Part shown: piece by piece, positions 22,020 to 30,695 of the stretch | Position numbering within the stretch: the first letter of the stretch is position 1 | Layout of the letters: every line of letters begins with the position of its first letter | Assembly (NCBI GenBank): GCA_017609985.1 | Contig: JAFCCW010000007.1 | Span: 1-34,413, forward strand | DNA from: Candidatus Iainarchaeum sp. | Lineage (GTDB): Archaea > Iainarchaeota > Iainarchaeia > Iainarchaeales > JAFCCW01 | Reading direction: 5' to 3' | DNA: 34,413 nucleotides | Notes under the pieces: model-generated | Database searches by the model: none | What the model saw: the letters and a program-made list of their open reading frames with translations, nothing else | Told to the model about the DNA's origin: nothing | Made by a program: the position numbers and the translations under genes

Positions 22020-23192
22020 TCAGTCCATTATTTTAGGATATTTTTTCAGATAGTATTGCAGTGCAATTGGAAATCCAAAAGTTGTTATTAGTGACATGGT
22101 AACGATTGCAGTGTATAGTTCAATTGGAAAATTTGGAATGTTTTGTCTTGCTAATTCTGCTATGGCTAATTCTATTACTCCTCTTGAATTCATTCCCCAG
22201 CCGACAAGCACTAACTGTTTTGTTGTAAGTGTTGTGAATGGCTTTGCTGCCAGAGTCCCAATCATCTTTCCTATAAATCCGAGTGCTACGACTGTTAGAA
22301 TTAGTATTGGGTAAAGAATTATTGCCTGTATGTCAAAATTTAATCCTATTTGCAGATAAAAGAATGGGACAATTAATCCAAAAGTAACTATTTTCAGATT
22401 TTTTTCAACTGCATGTTCAACTTTTTGTGATTTGAATGCTTTTTGGAGAAGGAAGCCTGCAATAAGTGCGCCTATGATTGGGCCAAGGGAAAGGCTACTT
22501 GACAGGAGGGCAATTCCAAGTCCAATGATTATGGTTAGTGTAAAATATCTTTCTTGGCTGCTGCTTTTGAGCATTCCAAAAAATCTGGGAATAAGTTTCA
22601 GAGCAATAAAAACTGTCGCAAAAAATACAATTATTTCAAGCGGCAATAGAATAAGAGCTTGCATGCCTCCAGTCCCAATTAAGACAAGCAAAAGAGCTAG
22701 AAACAAGAGTTCAAAAACATTATCTGCTGTTCCTGCCACAATCATTATTTCGCCAAGTTTTGTTTTCAGAACTTTTTTTTGCATTAGTGCAATTGATTTT
22801 GTTGCTTCTGATGTAAGTGAAAGGCATGCTCCAAGAACAAATGCCACAATCAAAGACCAACCCATTAAAAGTGCAAAGACAAATCCCAGACAAAAAGAAA
22901 ACAAGACTGATGAGAATGCGATTGCTATTACATCTTTTGAACTTTTCTTTATTTTTGTTAAGTCAATTTCTAAACCTGTTAGTATCAATAGAAATATTAT
23001 TCCGAGCTCAGAAAGCAAAAGAAGGCTTGGTTTAATTCCGGCCGAAAAAAGCCATGCGAATAAAGGTAATCCCAGAAACAATCCGGAAATGATTTGTCCA
23101 ATTATTTTTGGAAATTTTAGTTTTGTTGAAATTTCTCCAAAAACAAAAGTAGTCAGGATTATGACAAAGAACAAAAGTAAGAAGTCAATCAT
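22020..23192 (-). CDS. Monovalent cation/proton antiporter, CPA2 family
   Basis: This 390-residue protein has about 12-13 membrane segments and the CPA2 (KefB/NhaS-like) pattern: FPKIIGQIISGLFLGLP, then LLLSELGIIFLLILTGLEID (with E before I), SLTSEATKSIALM and a second site GTADNVFELLFLAL, where the Asp in ADN would be the ion-binding acid, then GPIIGALIAGFLL and GWGMNSRGVIELAIAE. No TrkA-N cytoplasmic domain follows, so this is a minimal transporter core. It moves Na+ or K+ against protons; specificity cannot be read. It overlaps the upstream small membrane gene by 8 bases, so the two are coupled. Confidence 0.9.
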   Translation of the reverse strand: MIDFLLLFFVIILTTFVFGEISTKLKFPKIIGQIISGLFLGLPLFAWLFSAGIKPSLLLLSELGIIFLLILTGLEIDLTKIKKSSKDVIAIAFSSVLFSFCLGFVFALLMGWSLIVAFVLGACLSLTSEATKSIALMQKKVLKTKLGEIMIVAGTADNVFELLFLALLLVLIGTGGMQALILLPLEIIVFFATVFIALKLIPRFFGMLKSSSQERYFTLTIIIGLGIALLSSSLSLGPIIGALIAGFLLQKAFKSQKVEHAVEKNLKIVTFGLIVPFFYLQIGLNFDIQAIILYPILILTVVALGFIGKMIGTLAAKPFTTLTTKQLVLVGWGMNSRGVIELAIAELARQNIPNFPIELYTAIVTMSLITTFGFPIALQYYLKKYPKIMD

Positions 23193-23628
23193 GGTATCCC
23201 TTTGTTAAAATTTGTTTTGAATAAAGATAAATGAAAATCAGATTTGATAAAAGCATTCCAATCGCAATGATTTGTTCTTCTGTAATAACTGCTGAATTAA
23301 TGTTGAACAAGGAAAGGTCTTTGAAAACAGCTAAGGTGAATGCGGTTATAATCAAGAAGAATGAAAGAAACCCAAAAATTTTTGAAGGCAAATTCATTTC
23401 CTGCCATTCGATAAGTATTTTAGATTTGCCGGCAATTTTTTTATTTATACTAAGTAATCCTAAAGTCAAAAGTAATATTCCTATTACTGGAAAAAAGATT
23501 TCTTCTTCAAATGTGAAACCAAAGATAGCAGTAGCTTTTATATCGATAAATAAAATCAAACCACTAAGCAAAATAAAAAAAGCAATAAATGCTTTTGTTG
23601 ACTGGTTGTGCCAAAATTTAAAAATCAT
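23185..23628 (-). CDS. Small membrane protein upstream of the antiporter
   Basis: This 147-residue protein has four hydrophobic segments (about residues 12-28, 43-60, 84-102 and 120-137) and small charged loops; I recognise no family. It precedes the CPA2 antiporter on the same strand and overlaps its start by 8 bases, which suggests a partner or regulatory subunit, though this is only positional. A TATA-like element lies near 23630-23655, next to the start at 23628. Confidence 0.75.
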   Translation of the reverse strand: MIFKFWHNQSTKAFIAFFILLSGLILFIDIKATAIFGFTFEEEIFFPVIGILLLTLGLLSINKKIAGKSKILIEWQEMNLPSKIFGFLSFFLIITAFTLAVFKDLSLFNINSAVITEEQIIAIGMLLSNLIFIYLYSKQILTKGYHD

Positions 23629-23656
23629 AATTTTAATATGTTTTGATATTACTTAA

Positions 23657-23736
23657 GCATTTCGGTGAACCAGGGGGTGTTGGGAATGCATAATCTAGTT
23701 CTCAAACCAAAAAGCAGATGCACTGATTTTTCTTAT
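23657..23736. ncRNA. Candidate small RNA or other element in a GC-richer intergenic block
   Basis: The 80-base gap between the small membrane gene and the coiled-coil gene contains cggtgaaccagggggtgttg followed by gggaatgc, much richer in G than the local AT-rich spacers, ending in a T tract on the plus strand (about 23728-23748). A TATA-like taattttaatatg is near 23630-23640. No box C/D or tRNA-like fold was established, and a 24-codon ORF also fits on the minus strand. Confidence 0.3.
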
Positions 23737-24912
23737 CTATTTTTTTATTTGGGTTTGCTGTTTATTTCTTTTTTTCCTTTTTTTTGATTTCTTTTTCTTT
23801 TCTGTTTTGTCTGTTTTTTTGTTTTCTTTTTTGAATTTATTTTTTACTGCCTCGTGCTTTTTCTTTGTGTGAAGCATTGCTCTTGTTTCTGCAAGTTTTT
23901 CTTTTGTTTCTTCAAGCTTTTTTGCTTTTGATTCAGCCACGATTCTAAAATGATGTAGCAGGTCATCTGACTTTTTTATTTCTTTTCTCAAAAGAATCAT
24001 GCGTCTTTCATATTTTTCTTCTGCTTCGTCTCTTGCCTTGTTTTTTTCTGATTGCATGTTTATTATTTCCCGCGAATAAGCATTTCTAAGTTGCAGAGTT
24101 TCATGCTCTACATCCAAAACAATCTTTTTTGCATAATCTCTTTCTTTTTTCAAAACAGTTATTAATTCAAAACTTTTTGCTCCAAAATTATCAAATGCTT
24201 CTCTTTGCTCTGCAATTTTTTTATCGATTGCTGTGAGGGACTGTTGAAGTAGTTCAATTGATTTCTTGTGGTCTTTCATTTCTGCTGAAAGTTCTGTTGA
24301 AGTTTTTTCCATGTTTTGATTTGTTGTAATAAGGCTTTGTTCTAAATCAGAGCTTGTTTCTTCTTCCAGTGTTCCAAGATAGCTTTTCTTTCTCATGTTT
24401 TCGTATTTTTTCTTGAGCTGTTGCAATTCACTTTCTTTCTTTTCAAGAAGTTGCAGGATATCTCTTGCAGCACTTTTTCCTTCAATTGGCGTGCTTGAGT
24501 TTTTTCTCACAAAGATGACTAGTCTTTCTGCAAAGTATCTGCATCTGAGAAGCAGGGTAAGAATTTTTTGTTCAATCGAGGAATAAAGTTCTGGCATTTC
24601 CGCAACGTCTTTGAGATTAACTTTTTCCGAAGGGCTTCTTTTTTGTTCTAGTTCAAGATTTCTTTCAAGAAACGGCATTAACTTGTCAAATTCTCTGACG
24701 AGTTCATTTAATTCAATTGGGTTTTGAGCATGCAATAGTTCTTGTCTGATTTTGTCTGATTGGTCTCTTAGTTTTTCAAGCTTTGTTACTGATTTGCCAA
24801 GAGTCTCAACAAAAATATCTCTTGTCATTTCTCTCCAGTTTTGCGCAGAAACAATTTCGTGAAGATTGTTTATTTGCAGAACAAATTCTTCTGTAAGCTG
24901 TTCCAATCCCAT
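23737..24912 (-). CDS. Long coiled-coil protein with a Lys-rich tail
   Basis: From ATG 24912 (MGLEQLTEEF) the protein has 391 residues; a TTG at 24936 would add 8. It is almost entirely helical with heptads, for example KKYENMRKKSYLGTLEEETS, QSLTAIDKKIAEQREAF, and repeated E/K/Q stretches from residue 150 to 350, and ends in a very basic tail (KKSKKRKKRNKQQTQIKK). There is no ATPase, membrane segment or signal peptide. Function is unknown; such proteins often act as scaffolds or bind nucleic acid. A TATA-like ttatttaaatta (24940-24951) is about 33 bases upstream. Confidence 0.75.
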   Translation of the reverse strand: MGLEQLTEEFVLQINNLHEIVSAQNWREMTRDIFVETLGKSVTKLEKLRDQSDKIRQELLHAQNPIELNELVREFDKLMPFLERNLELEQKRSPSEKVNLKDVAEMPELYSSIEQKILTLLLRCRYFAERLVIFVRKNSSTPIEGKSAARDILQLLEKKESELQQLKKKYENMRKKSYLGTLEEETSSDLEQSLITTNQNMEKTSTELSAEMKDHKKSIELLQQSLTAIDKKIAEQREAFDNFGAKSFELITVLKKERDYAKKIVLDVEHETLQLRNAYSREIINMQSEKNKARDEAEEKYERRMILLRKEIKKSDDLLHHFRIVAESKAKKLEETKEKLAETRAMLHTKKKHEAVKNKFKKENKKTDKTEKKKKSKKRKKRNKQQTQIKK

Positions 24913-24950
24913 AAAATCAGTTAAATGATAGTGCAAGCTTATTTAAATTA

Positions 24951-25589
24951 CTAATGCTGTGCAGTCTGATAAATCCAAAAAGAATAAGCTAGAAGGAACA
25001 ATGTTGTGCCAAGCAGAGCTGCTATTCCAATAAATATTTGGTTGAACGCAATTGAGGCTGGAAAAACTATTGCAAGTACTTTGAACAGTTTGCCTCCCAG
25101 CTCGTGTGTCTTGTTCCATACATCGTCACTGCTTAGAGTCCACGGTGTCTTGATTCCAACAAACCAGTTTCTTTTTGCCTTGCCAATTACGATTCCGAGA
25201 TAGTAAAATAGGGCAGCCATTGCAATTGCCATTGCATAGTTTATTGGAAATTTGTATCCGAGAGACCATGCAAGTGTTAGTGCATAAATATAAATCATAA
25301 ATCCAACAAGCAAAACCATCATGTTCTCGTAATGCTCTTTGAATAATTCAATGTTTTTTTTGAGCGGATCAATTTTTGGAATCACAATGAAGAGACCAAT
25401 CATTGCAAGTGCAATTCCAGGCAGCATAAATAAGCCAAGTTTTTTGCTTATCTGTCCGTCAACTTCTCCAGCTGCATTCCAGTGGCTTGGCACTTTGTCA
25501 GGCATTGATGGATAGAGAAGCGCTCCACACACGAAAGCAAGCAAAACCAATGCAATTGCAATCCCTATTTTTTTCCTGTTAAGTTTCAT
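24951..25589 (-). CDS. SdpI-family / DUF1648 membrane protein
   Basis: This 212-residue protein has about six membrane segments. The first half holds the DUF1648 signature LYPSMPDKVPSHWNAAGEVDGQ, and the second half holds the SdpI-like pattern KRNWFVGIKTPWTLSSDDVWNKTHELGGKLF. Characterised relatives include the SdpI immunity protein of Bacillus and general integral-membrane regulators. No toxin gene like sdpC is next to it, so its role is open. A TATA-like gaataaatac (complement of about 25610-25619) is about 25 bases before ATG 25589, so the mRNA is probably leaderless. Confidence 0.86.
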   Translation of the reverse strand: MKLNRKKIGIAIALVLLAFVCGALLYPSMPDKVPSHWNAAGEVDGQISKKLGLFMLPGIALAMIGLFIVIPKIDPLKKNIELFKEHYENMMVLLVGFMIYIYALTLAWSLGYKFPINYAMAIAMAALFYYLGIVIGKAKRNWFVGIKTPWTLSSDDVWNKTHELGGKLFKVLAIVFPASIAFNQIFIGIAALLGTTLFLLAYSFWIYQTAQH

Positions 25590-25660
25590 AATAATCTTAT
25601 TCCTTAATCAGTATTTATTCATGTCTTTTTTGTTTTTTTTTGTTTTTGTTTTGTTTTTGG

Positions 25661-26188
25661 TTAGGGTTTTCTTGTTGGTTGTCTTTTGTGTGGTTTGGTT
25701 CCTTTTAATCTCCGTGTGTTAATTTCTTCAACAATTCTTTGGGCCAATCCCTCTCTTTGAGCAATAGCTCTTGGGGAAAGTCCTGATTCTAAAGCTTTTT
25801 TAATAACCCAATTTCTTTTTTCTTCAAACAAGTCAAGTTTTCCTGTTTCAATAGCAAAGTCTCGTTCCTTTGCTCTGGCGTATGTGTGTGGTTGCTTTAC
25901 GTGTGGATTTCTCATTCCTGCTGCTTCAACAAATTCATGAAATGCTGTCAAGTCTCCCCAGCCCCTGTCAGCAATATATTTTGGAATAATTATTCTAAAG
26001 CTTTTGTCTTCTGCAGTGAAAAGTATTTCTCGGTTTATTTCACTGGAAACAGCATAATCAAATTTTGGGTAATTTGGGTAGTTGAATTCTATTTTTTCTG
26101 AACGTTCCCATATTTCCAAAAATTCTCTTCTTTTTTCTCTTTGTCTTATGTTGATGCAGGGTTTGTGTTTTCCAAGATTAAAGGGCAT
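25661..26188 (-). CDS. Unknown soluble protein with HEFVE segment and HTH-like tail
   Basis: I do not recognise this 175-residue protein. The middle carries DLTAFHEFVEAAG, and 15 residues on HTYARAKERDFAI, giving an H-E-x-x-E and H...E pattern like that of some small zinc-dependent archaeal families, but metal binding is not shown. Residues about 136-160 (LSPRAIAQREGLAQRIVEEI) look like a helix-turn-helix and resemble the segment in the 311-residue protein at 11339. The tail is basic and Thr/Arg-rich. The start ATG 26188 is the first in-frame one. Confidence 0.65.
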   Translation of the reverse strand: MPFNLGKHKPCINIRQREKRREFLEIWERSEKIEFNYPNYPKFDYAVSSEINREILFTAEDKSFRIIIPKYIADRGWGDLTAFHEFVEAAGMRNPHVKQPHTYARAKERDFAIETGKLDLFEEKRNWVIKKALESGLSPRAIAQREGLAQRIVEEINTRRLKGTKPHKRQPTRKP

Positions 26189-26235
26189 GAAAGAATTTGT
26201 TTTTTATCTTATAAATTTCTTACCATTCTCACGCA

Positions 26236-26248
26236 AGAAATTTAAACC
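26236..26248 (+). promoter_or_regulatory. TATA-like promoter of the second beta-CASP gene
   Basis: gaaatttaaacct is centred about 41 bases before ATG 26283, implying transcription start near 26269 and a short leader containing GAGGTT (about 26271-26276) as a ribosome site. Confidence 0.4.
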
Positions 26249-26282
26249 TATAATCTATACTATTAAAGCCGAGGTTGTTTGA

Positions 26283-27269
26283 ATGAAGGTTAGCTATGAG
26301 AATGGACTAAGAGTCGGGAATCTCACAATTGATCCTGAGCGACAGACCAGGGCAGAGCACGTGCTGATAACCCATGCGCACTCTGACCATGTCAAGCTGA
26401 ACAAGGAAAGCAATTTTTTGATGTCAAAGGAAACCCACAAACTTGTGAAGTCTCGCTTCAAAAAAGATTTTCAGGGAAAGTCTCTTTCTTTTGGAAAAAA
26501 ACACAAAGTGGATGGTGTTTCGCTTACTCTTTCAGAGAGTGGTCACATTCTTGGCTCGTCCCAGTCGCTGGTTGAGGGTGATGGAAAGAGCCTGGCTGTG
26601 AGCAGTGACTTCAAGTTGCAGGATTCTCTTGTCACAAAGTCAGCAAAACCTATTTCTGCAGATATTCTTGTTATTGAAACAACTTTTGGTCTGCCGTCTT
26701 ACAGCTTTCCTGAGCGAACCCAAGTATATGAAGACATGGGCAATTGGCTGAAGCAGAATGAAAAAGATGGTTGTTTTTCTCTCCTTGCAGGTTATTCTCT
26801 TGGCAAGGCGCAGGAGCTAACTGCTATTTCAAATCAATATGCTGGGGTTTCTCCGATTGTTCATGAAAGCGTTTTTGAAAATAACGAGGTTTACAAAAAC
26901 TTTGGTGTTAATCTCGGCAAATACTTGAAGCTTAATCACAATCTTGGCGAAAGCTCTGTCTTGATAATGCCTCCTTCCCTTGTTGACGCACACCTGCTTC
27001 AGGCTTTGGAGATTTCAACAGGCAAGAAGATTAGATCTGCTATGGCAACTGGCTGGCCTTATCGAAGATGTTATGACCGTATCTTTCCGTTAAGTGATCA
27101 TGCAGATTTTGCCCAGCTTGAAAGTTATGTCCAGCAGTCAAATCCAAAGCTTGTTCTCACAACCCATGGGTTTTCAAAACAGTTTGCAAGGCATGTCCAA
27201 AGAAGGCTTAAGATTCCTGCACGGCCGCTTGAAGAAGCATGGCAGAAGAGTATGGCAGAGTTTTTTTAG
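26283..27269 (+). CDS. Beta-CASP metallohydrolase, mRNA 3'-end-processing-factor-like exonuclease
   Basis: This 328-residue MBL/beta-CASP protein has motif 2 HAHSDHVKL (H-x-H-x-D-H), the third ligand in LSESGHILGSSQSLVE, the Asp ligand in VSSDFKLQDSL, ETTFGLPSYSFP, AGYSLGKAQELTAI and the C-terminal PLSDHADFAQL with TTHGF. It belongs with the COG1236-type 'exonuclease' proteins involved in RNA or DNA processing in archaea. It is a short form, lacking KH domains and with a reduced beta-CASP insertion. It stands alone, close to the pseudogene that follows. Confidence 0.88.
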   Translation: MKVSYENGLRVGNLTIDPERQTRAEHVLITHAHSDHVKLNKESNFLMSKETHKLVKSRFKKDFQGKSLSFGKKHKVDGVSLTLSESGHILGSSQSLVEGDGKSLAVSSDFKLQDSLVTKSAKPISADILVIETTFGLPSYSFPERTQVYEDMGNWLKQNEKDGCFSLLAGYSLGKAQELTAISNQYAGVSPIVHESVFENNEVYKNFGVNLGKYLKLNHNLGESSVLIMPPSLVDAHLLQALEISTGKKIRSAMATGWPYRRCYDRIFPLSDHADFAQLESYVQQSNPKLVLTTHGFSKQFARHVQRRLKIPARPLEEAWQKSMAEFF

Positions 27270-27378
27270 TTTCAAAAGATTTCAAACATCATTTGTAATA
27301 CAATTGATTGTTTTGTTGTTGTGTTTGTTTTTTTTTCCAAAAAATTTGCTTTTTTTTTGAGTTAGTTATTTATATTTA

Positions 27379-28522
27379 ATGAATGTAATACATTGGGGTT
27401 TTTTATTGGGGTTGGGAAATCATAATTTTAAGACAGTTGCCTTTTTTTGTTTTGCAATACTTTTCCTTTTAGGCAGTGCTTTTGCCTGGTGGGATAACAG
27501 TTGGGGATATCGGCAGAAGATAACAATCAACAGTTCCCAGGTTCCCTCAGACCAGGTTGATTTTCCAGTTCTAGTTGACATTAATGTTTCTTCAAACAAG
27601 GTTTTTCTCCGCGCACTTTCTGACGGGAACGACGTTGCTTTTATTGCAAGCGATGACTTGACTCAGCTTTCTCACGAGCTTGAGCATTTTGATTCTGATG
27701 GAAACCTGACAGCATGGGTTAAAATTCCTTCGCTTTCAAGTTCTTCCGATACACTAATTTACATGTATTATGGGAACTCTTCTGCTTCTTCCCAAGAGGA
27801 TGCATTCAATGCCTGGGACTCAAATTACGTGTCTATTTTGCACATGAATGAGACAGGCTCTGGAAAAACAGTTTTTTGTCTTAATGCGCTTTACAATGCC
27901 TGCAAGCAGGGTTATCGTGCATTGTACATGTCTTTTGAAGAGCCCGAGGACAGGCTTGTTTCGCATATGCAAAATTTCGGGTTTGATGTTCAACCATTTA
28001 TTGACAAGGGCACTCTTATAATAAAACGATTTTCTGCTCTTGATATTGCAAGAAGTGTTGAGGCTCTTCTTTCAGATGCAAAGAATGAATTGCTTGTTGA
28101 TGTTCAGCCGATTCTGATTCCTGAAGAATTTAAGGCAGATATTGTTGTAATGGATTCTCTTTCTTCAATAGCTTCTGCTTTTTCAGGGGAAGAGTATAGG
28201 TTCAGAATTTTACATGGAGCAGCTTTTTCGCTATCTTGAATCTCATAAGATTACTTCTCTTCTCATTCGTGAAACATCCCGTCCAACCCATATTGGGATT
28301 TCTTTTTCCGAAAAGGGTGAGGCAATTTCATTCCTTTCAGATGGGATAATTGCAATATACAATGTTTTTTATAAAGAAGGGCACAGGGGCAGGGGAATTG
28401 AAGTTCTTAAACTTCGTGGTTCAAAGATTGACAGGCGAATTGTGGAAATGGATATTCTTGAAAAGAAAGGAATTGTTGTTTTCCCAAAAAAGCAGTTAAA
28501 GGGAAGCTATACTTTGACCTAG
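27379..28522 (+). pseudogene. Chimeric, frameshifted gene: exported DUF2341 N-terminus joined to a KaiC-like ATPase
   Basis: The first part (about residues 1-158) has a signal peptide (AFFCFAILFLLGSAFA), then a DUF2341 domain: WWDNSWGYRQKITI, VDFPVLVDINV and the ending AWDSNYVSILHMNE. At base 27853 it changes abruptly to TGSGKTVFCLNALYNACKQG, the Walker A and core of a RecA/KaiC-like ATPase, without that family's first 30 or so residues. A +1 frameshift in a T4 run (28208-28211) then breaks the ATPase: the other frame from 28214 continues as MEQLFRYLESHKITSLLIRE, with the normal C-terminus RGSKIDRRIVEMDILE. An exported, frameshifted ATPase would not work, so this is a decayed fusion. Confidence 0.85.
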
Positions 28523-28575
28523 TTGGATTGCTCTTTTTTTATATTCTTTTCCCTCTACTTTTCTTATTGATTTGA

Positions 28576-30342
28576 ATGCTTAGAACACACACTTGCGGAG
28601 AACTTAACAGCAAATCCATTGGAAAGCAGGTTGAACTTTCTGGTTGGGTTTCCACGAGACGAGACCATGGAAAGCTGACTTTTATTGATTTAAGGGACAG
28701 ATATGGAATTACTCAATGTGTTTTCAATCCTGAAAAGCATAATAAAACTCATTCTCTTGCAAAGGATTTGAGAAGCGAATTTGTTGTTAAAGTCAATGGC
28801 AAAGTGCAGAAGAGACCAAGCGGAACCGAGAACAAGGATATTCCAACTGGTGATGTAGAGGTTGAAGTTGAAGAACTTGAAATTTTTTCCCCTGCTGAAC
28901 CACTGCCTTTTGAACTTGATGGGCGGATTGAGGTAAACGAGGATTTGAGAATGAAACATCGTTATCTTGATCTTCGCACTGAGAGAATGAAGAAAAATAT
29001 TGAAGCAAGGCACAGAATTGTTAAAGTTTTCAGAGATTATTTTGACAAGCTTAATTTTTTAGAAATTGAAACTCCAATGCTTGCAAAGAGTACTCCTGAG
29101 GGAGCAAGAGATTATCTTGTTCCAAGCAGAGTGCATGCAGGCAAGTTTTATGCACTGCCTCAGTCACCGCAGATTTACAAACAGCTTTTAATGCTGAGCG
29201 GACTCGACAGATATGTCCAGATAGTTAAGTGCTTCAGGGACGAGGATTTGAGGGCAGACCGGCAGCCAGAATTTACTCAGGTTGATGTGGAAATGTCCTT
29301 TATTGAACAGGACGACATAATCCGCGTGATTGAGGGGGCAGTAGAACTTGTAATGAAAGAATATAAGGGATTGAGTGTGAAGACTCCTTTTCCAAGAATG
29401 ACTTATGAAGAGGCAATGGACAGGTTTGGTTCAGACAAGCCTGACACAAGATTTGGCTTAGAGCTAATTGACTTGAGCAAAGAGCTTTCTGATACTGAAT
29501 TTAATATTTTCAATACTGTTTTAAAATCTGGAGGCGTGCTTAAAGCAATTGTTGCTCCTGGAATGGGAGGTCACTCACGAAAAGAGCATGATAAATTGCA
29601 CGATGTAGTAAAGGTTTATGGTGCAAAAGGTCTCTCAACCCTTCGCGTTGAAAAAACAGGTTTTGATTCACAAATTTCAAAATTTTTAAAGGAAAAGCAT
29701 TTCAAGGAAGTTGTGAAAAAAACTAATGCAAAGGAAGGAGACCTTATTCTGATTGTTGCAGACAAGCCAGGCATAGTTAATACTTCGCTTGGGGAACTAA
29801 GAAACTATCTTGGAAGAAAACTAGAGCTTATTGACAAAAGCAAATTTAATTTTCTCTGGGTTGTTGATTTTCCCTTGTTTGAATGGGATGACGATGATGA
29901 GCGATGGAAGTCAATGCATCACCCGTTCACTTCTCCAATTAACGAGGATGTGAAGTATCTTGAAAAAGAGCCCGGCAGGGTAAGAAGCAATGCTTATGAT
30001 CTTGTCCTGAATGGCTCGGAAATTGGCGGTGGCTCGATTAGAATTCATAACAGGGAGATGCAACAGCGCATGTTCAAGGCTCTTGGCATCTCTGAAAGCG
30101 AGGCTCAGGAAAAATTCGGATTTATGATGGACTCTTTTAAGTACGGTGCTCCCCCGCACGGCGGAATTGCGCTTGGTCTTGACAGATTTGTTGCTTTGCT
30201 TGCAGAAGAAGATTCTATCCGGGAAGTTGTTGCTTTTCCAAAAAACAAGGCTGCTGAGGGTGTAATGGAGGGTTCTCCCTCAGAAGTTGACGATAAGCAG
30301 TTGAAGGAACTCTCGTTGAAGAAAGACCTGAAAAAGAAATAG
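28576..30342 (+). CDS. aspS: Aspartyl-tRNA synthetase, bacterial type
   Basis: This 588-residue class IIb synthetase has the OB-fold anticodon domain (GKQVELSGWVSTRRDHGKL), catalytic motif 1 around LDLRTERM and FLEIETPMLAKSTPEGARDYL, motif 2 CFRDEDLRADRQPEFTQ, the bacterial GAD insertion (residues about 290-410) and motif 3 GLDRFVALLAEE. Archaeal AspRS are about 430 residues and lack GAD, so this is a bacterial-type gene, probably acquired by transfer. Residue 31 is His, as in bacterial enzymes known to be non-discriminating, and gatC, gatA and gatB follow, so it probably also makes Asp-tRNA-Asn. Confidence 0.94.
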   Translation: MLRTHTCGELNSKSIGKQVELSGWVSTRRDHGKLTFIDLRDRYGITQCVFNPEKHNKTHSLAKDLRSEFVVKVNGKVQKRPSGTENKDIPTGDVEVEVEELEIFSPAEPLPFELDGRIEVNEDLRMKHRYLDLRTERMKKNIEARHRIVKVFRDYFDKLNFLEIETPMLAKSTPEGARDYLVPSRVHAGKFYALPQSPQIYKQLLMLSGLDRYVQIVKCFRDEDLRADRQPEFTQVDVEMSFIEQDDIIRVIEGAVELVMKEYKGLSVKTPFPRMTYEEAMDRFGSDKPDTRFGLELIDLSKELSDTEFNIFNTVLKSGGVLKAIVAPGMGGHSRKEHDKLHDVVKVYGAKGLSTLRVEKTGFDSQISKFLKEKHFKEVVKKTNAKEGDLILIVADKPGIVNTSLGELRNYLGRKLELIDKSKFNFLWVVDFPLFEWDDDDERWKSMHHPFTSPINEDVKYLEKEPGRVRSNAYDLVLNGSEIGGGSIRIHNREMQQRMFKALGISESEAQEKFGFMMDSFKYGAPPHGGIALGLDRFVALLAEEDSIREVVAFPKNKAAEGVMEGSPSEVDDKQLKELSLKKDLKKK

Positions 30343-30392
30343 CAAAAGCGTTTACTTTTAAAGCATTAAATAACTCAATTTATCTGGTTTTC

Positions 30393-30695
30393 ATGGCAGA
30401 AAAAAAGCCTAAAGTGAACAAGGAATTGCTTGAGCAGGTTGCAAAGAACGCGCGCTTAAAGCTTTCAAAAAAAGAAGCTGAAAAATTTCTTCCCCAGTTA
30501 AAGGACATCATTGACACTTTTTCCACTTTGGAGGATGTTGATGTTTCTGATGTCGAGCCAAGTTTTCAGCCTATTTCTCAGCCAAACATCTTCAGGGAAG
30601 ACAAGGTTGGAGACTGTTTGTCGCAGGAAGAGGTGCTGGCAAACACAAGGCACAAGAAAAAAGGATATTTCAAGGGCCCGAAGGTGGTTGAATGA
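30393..30695 (+). CDS. gatC: GatC, Asp/Glu-tRNA amidotransferase subunit C
   Basis: This 100-residue helical GatC has a typical start, VNKELLEQVAKNARLKLSKKE, then FLPQLKDIIDTFSTLEDVDVSDVEPSFQP and the extended tail REDKVGDCLSQEEVLANT. It wraps the GatA-GatB interface of the complex that turns Asp-tRNA-Asn or Glu-tRNA-Gln into the amide form. It lies 50 bases after aspS and overlaps gatA by 4 bases (ATGA, 30692-30695). Confidence 0.94.
   Translation: MAEKKPKVNKELLEQVAKNARLKLSKKEAEKFLPQLKDIIDTFSTLEDVDVSDVEPSFQPISQPNIFREDKVGDCLSQEEVLANTRHKKKGYFKGPKVVE

Noticed and set aside
22432-23208. 258-codon plus-strand ORF opposite the antiporter
   Set aside because: Shadow of a strongly hydrophobic minus-strand gene; no start signal and Ser/Lys-biased translation.
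23657-23736. SRP RNA or RNase P RNA
   Set aside because: The block is too short and lacks the GGAAG-type SRP loop and other conserved elements of either RNA.
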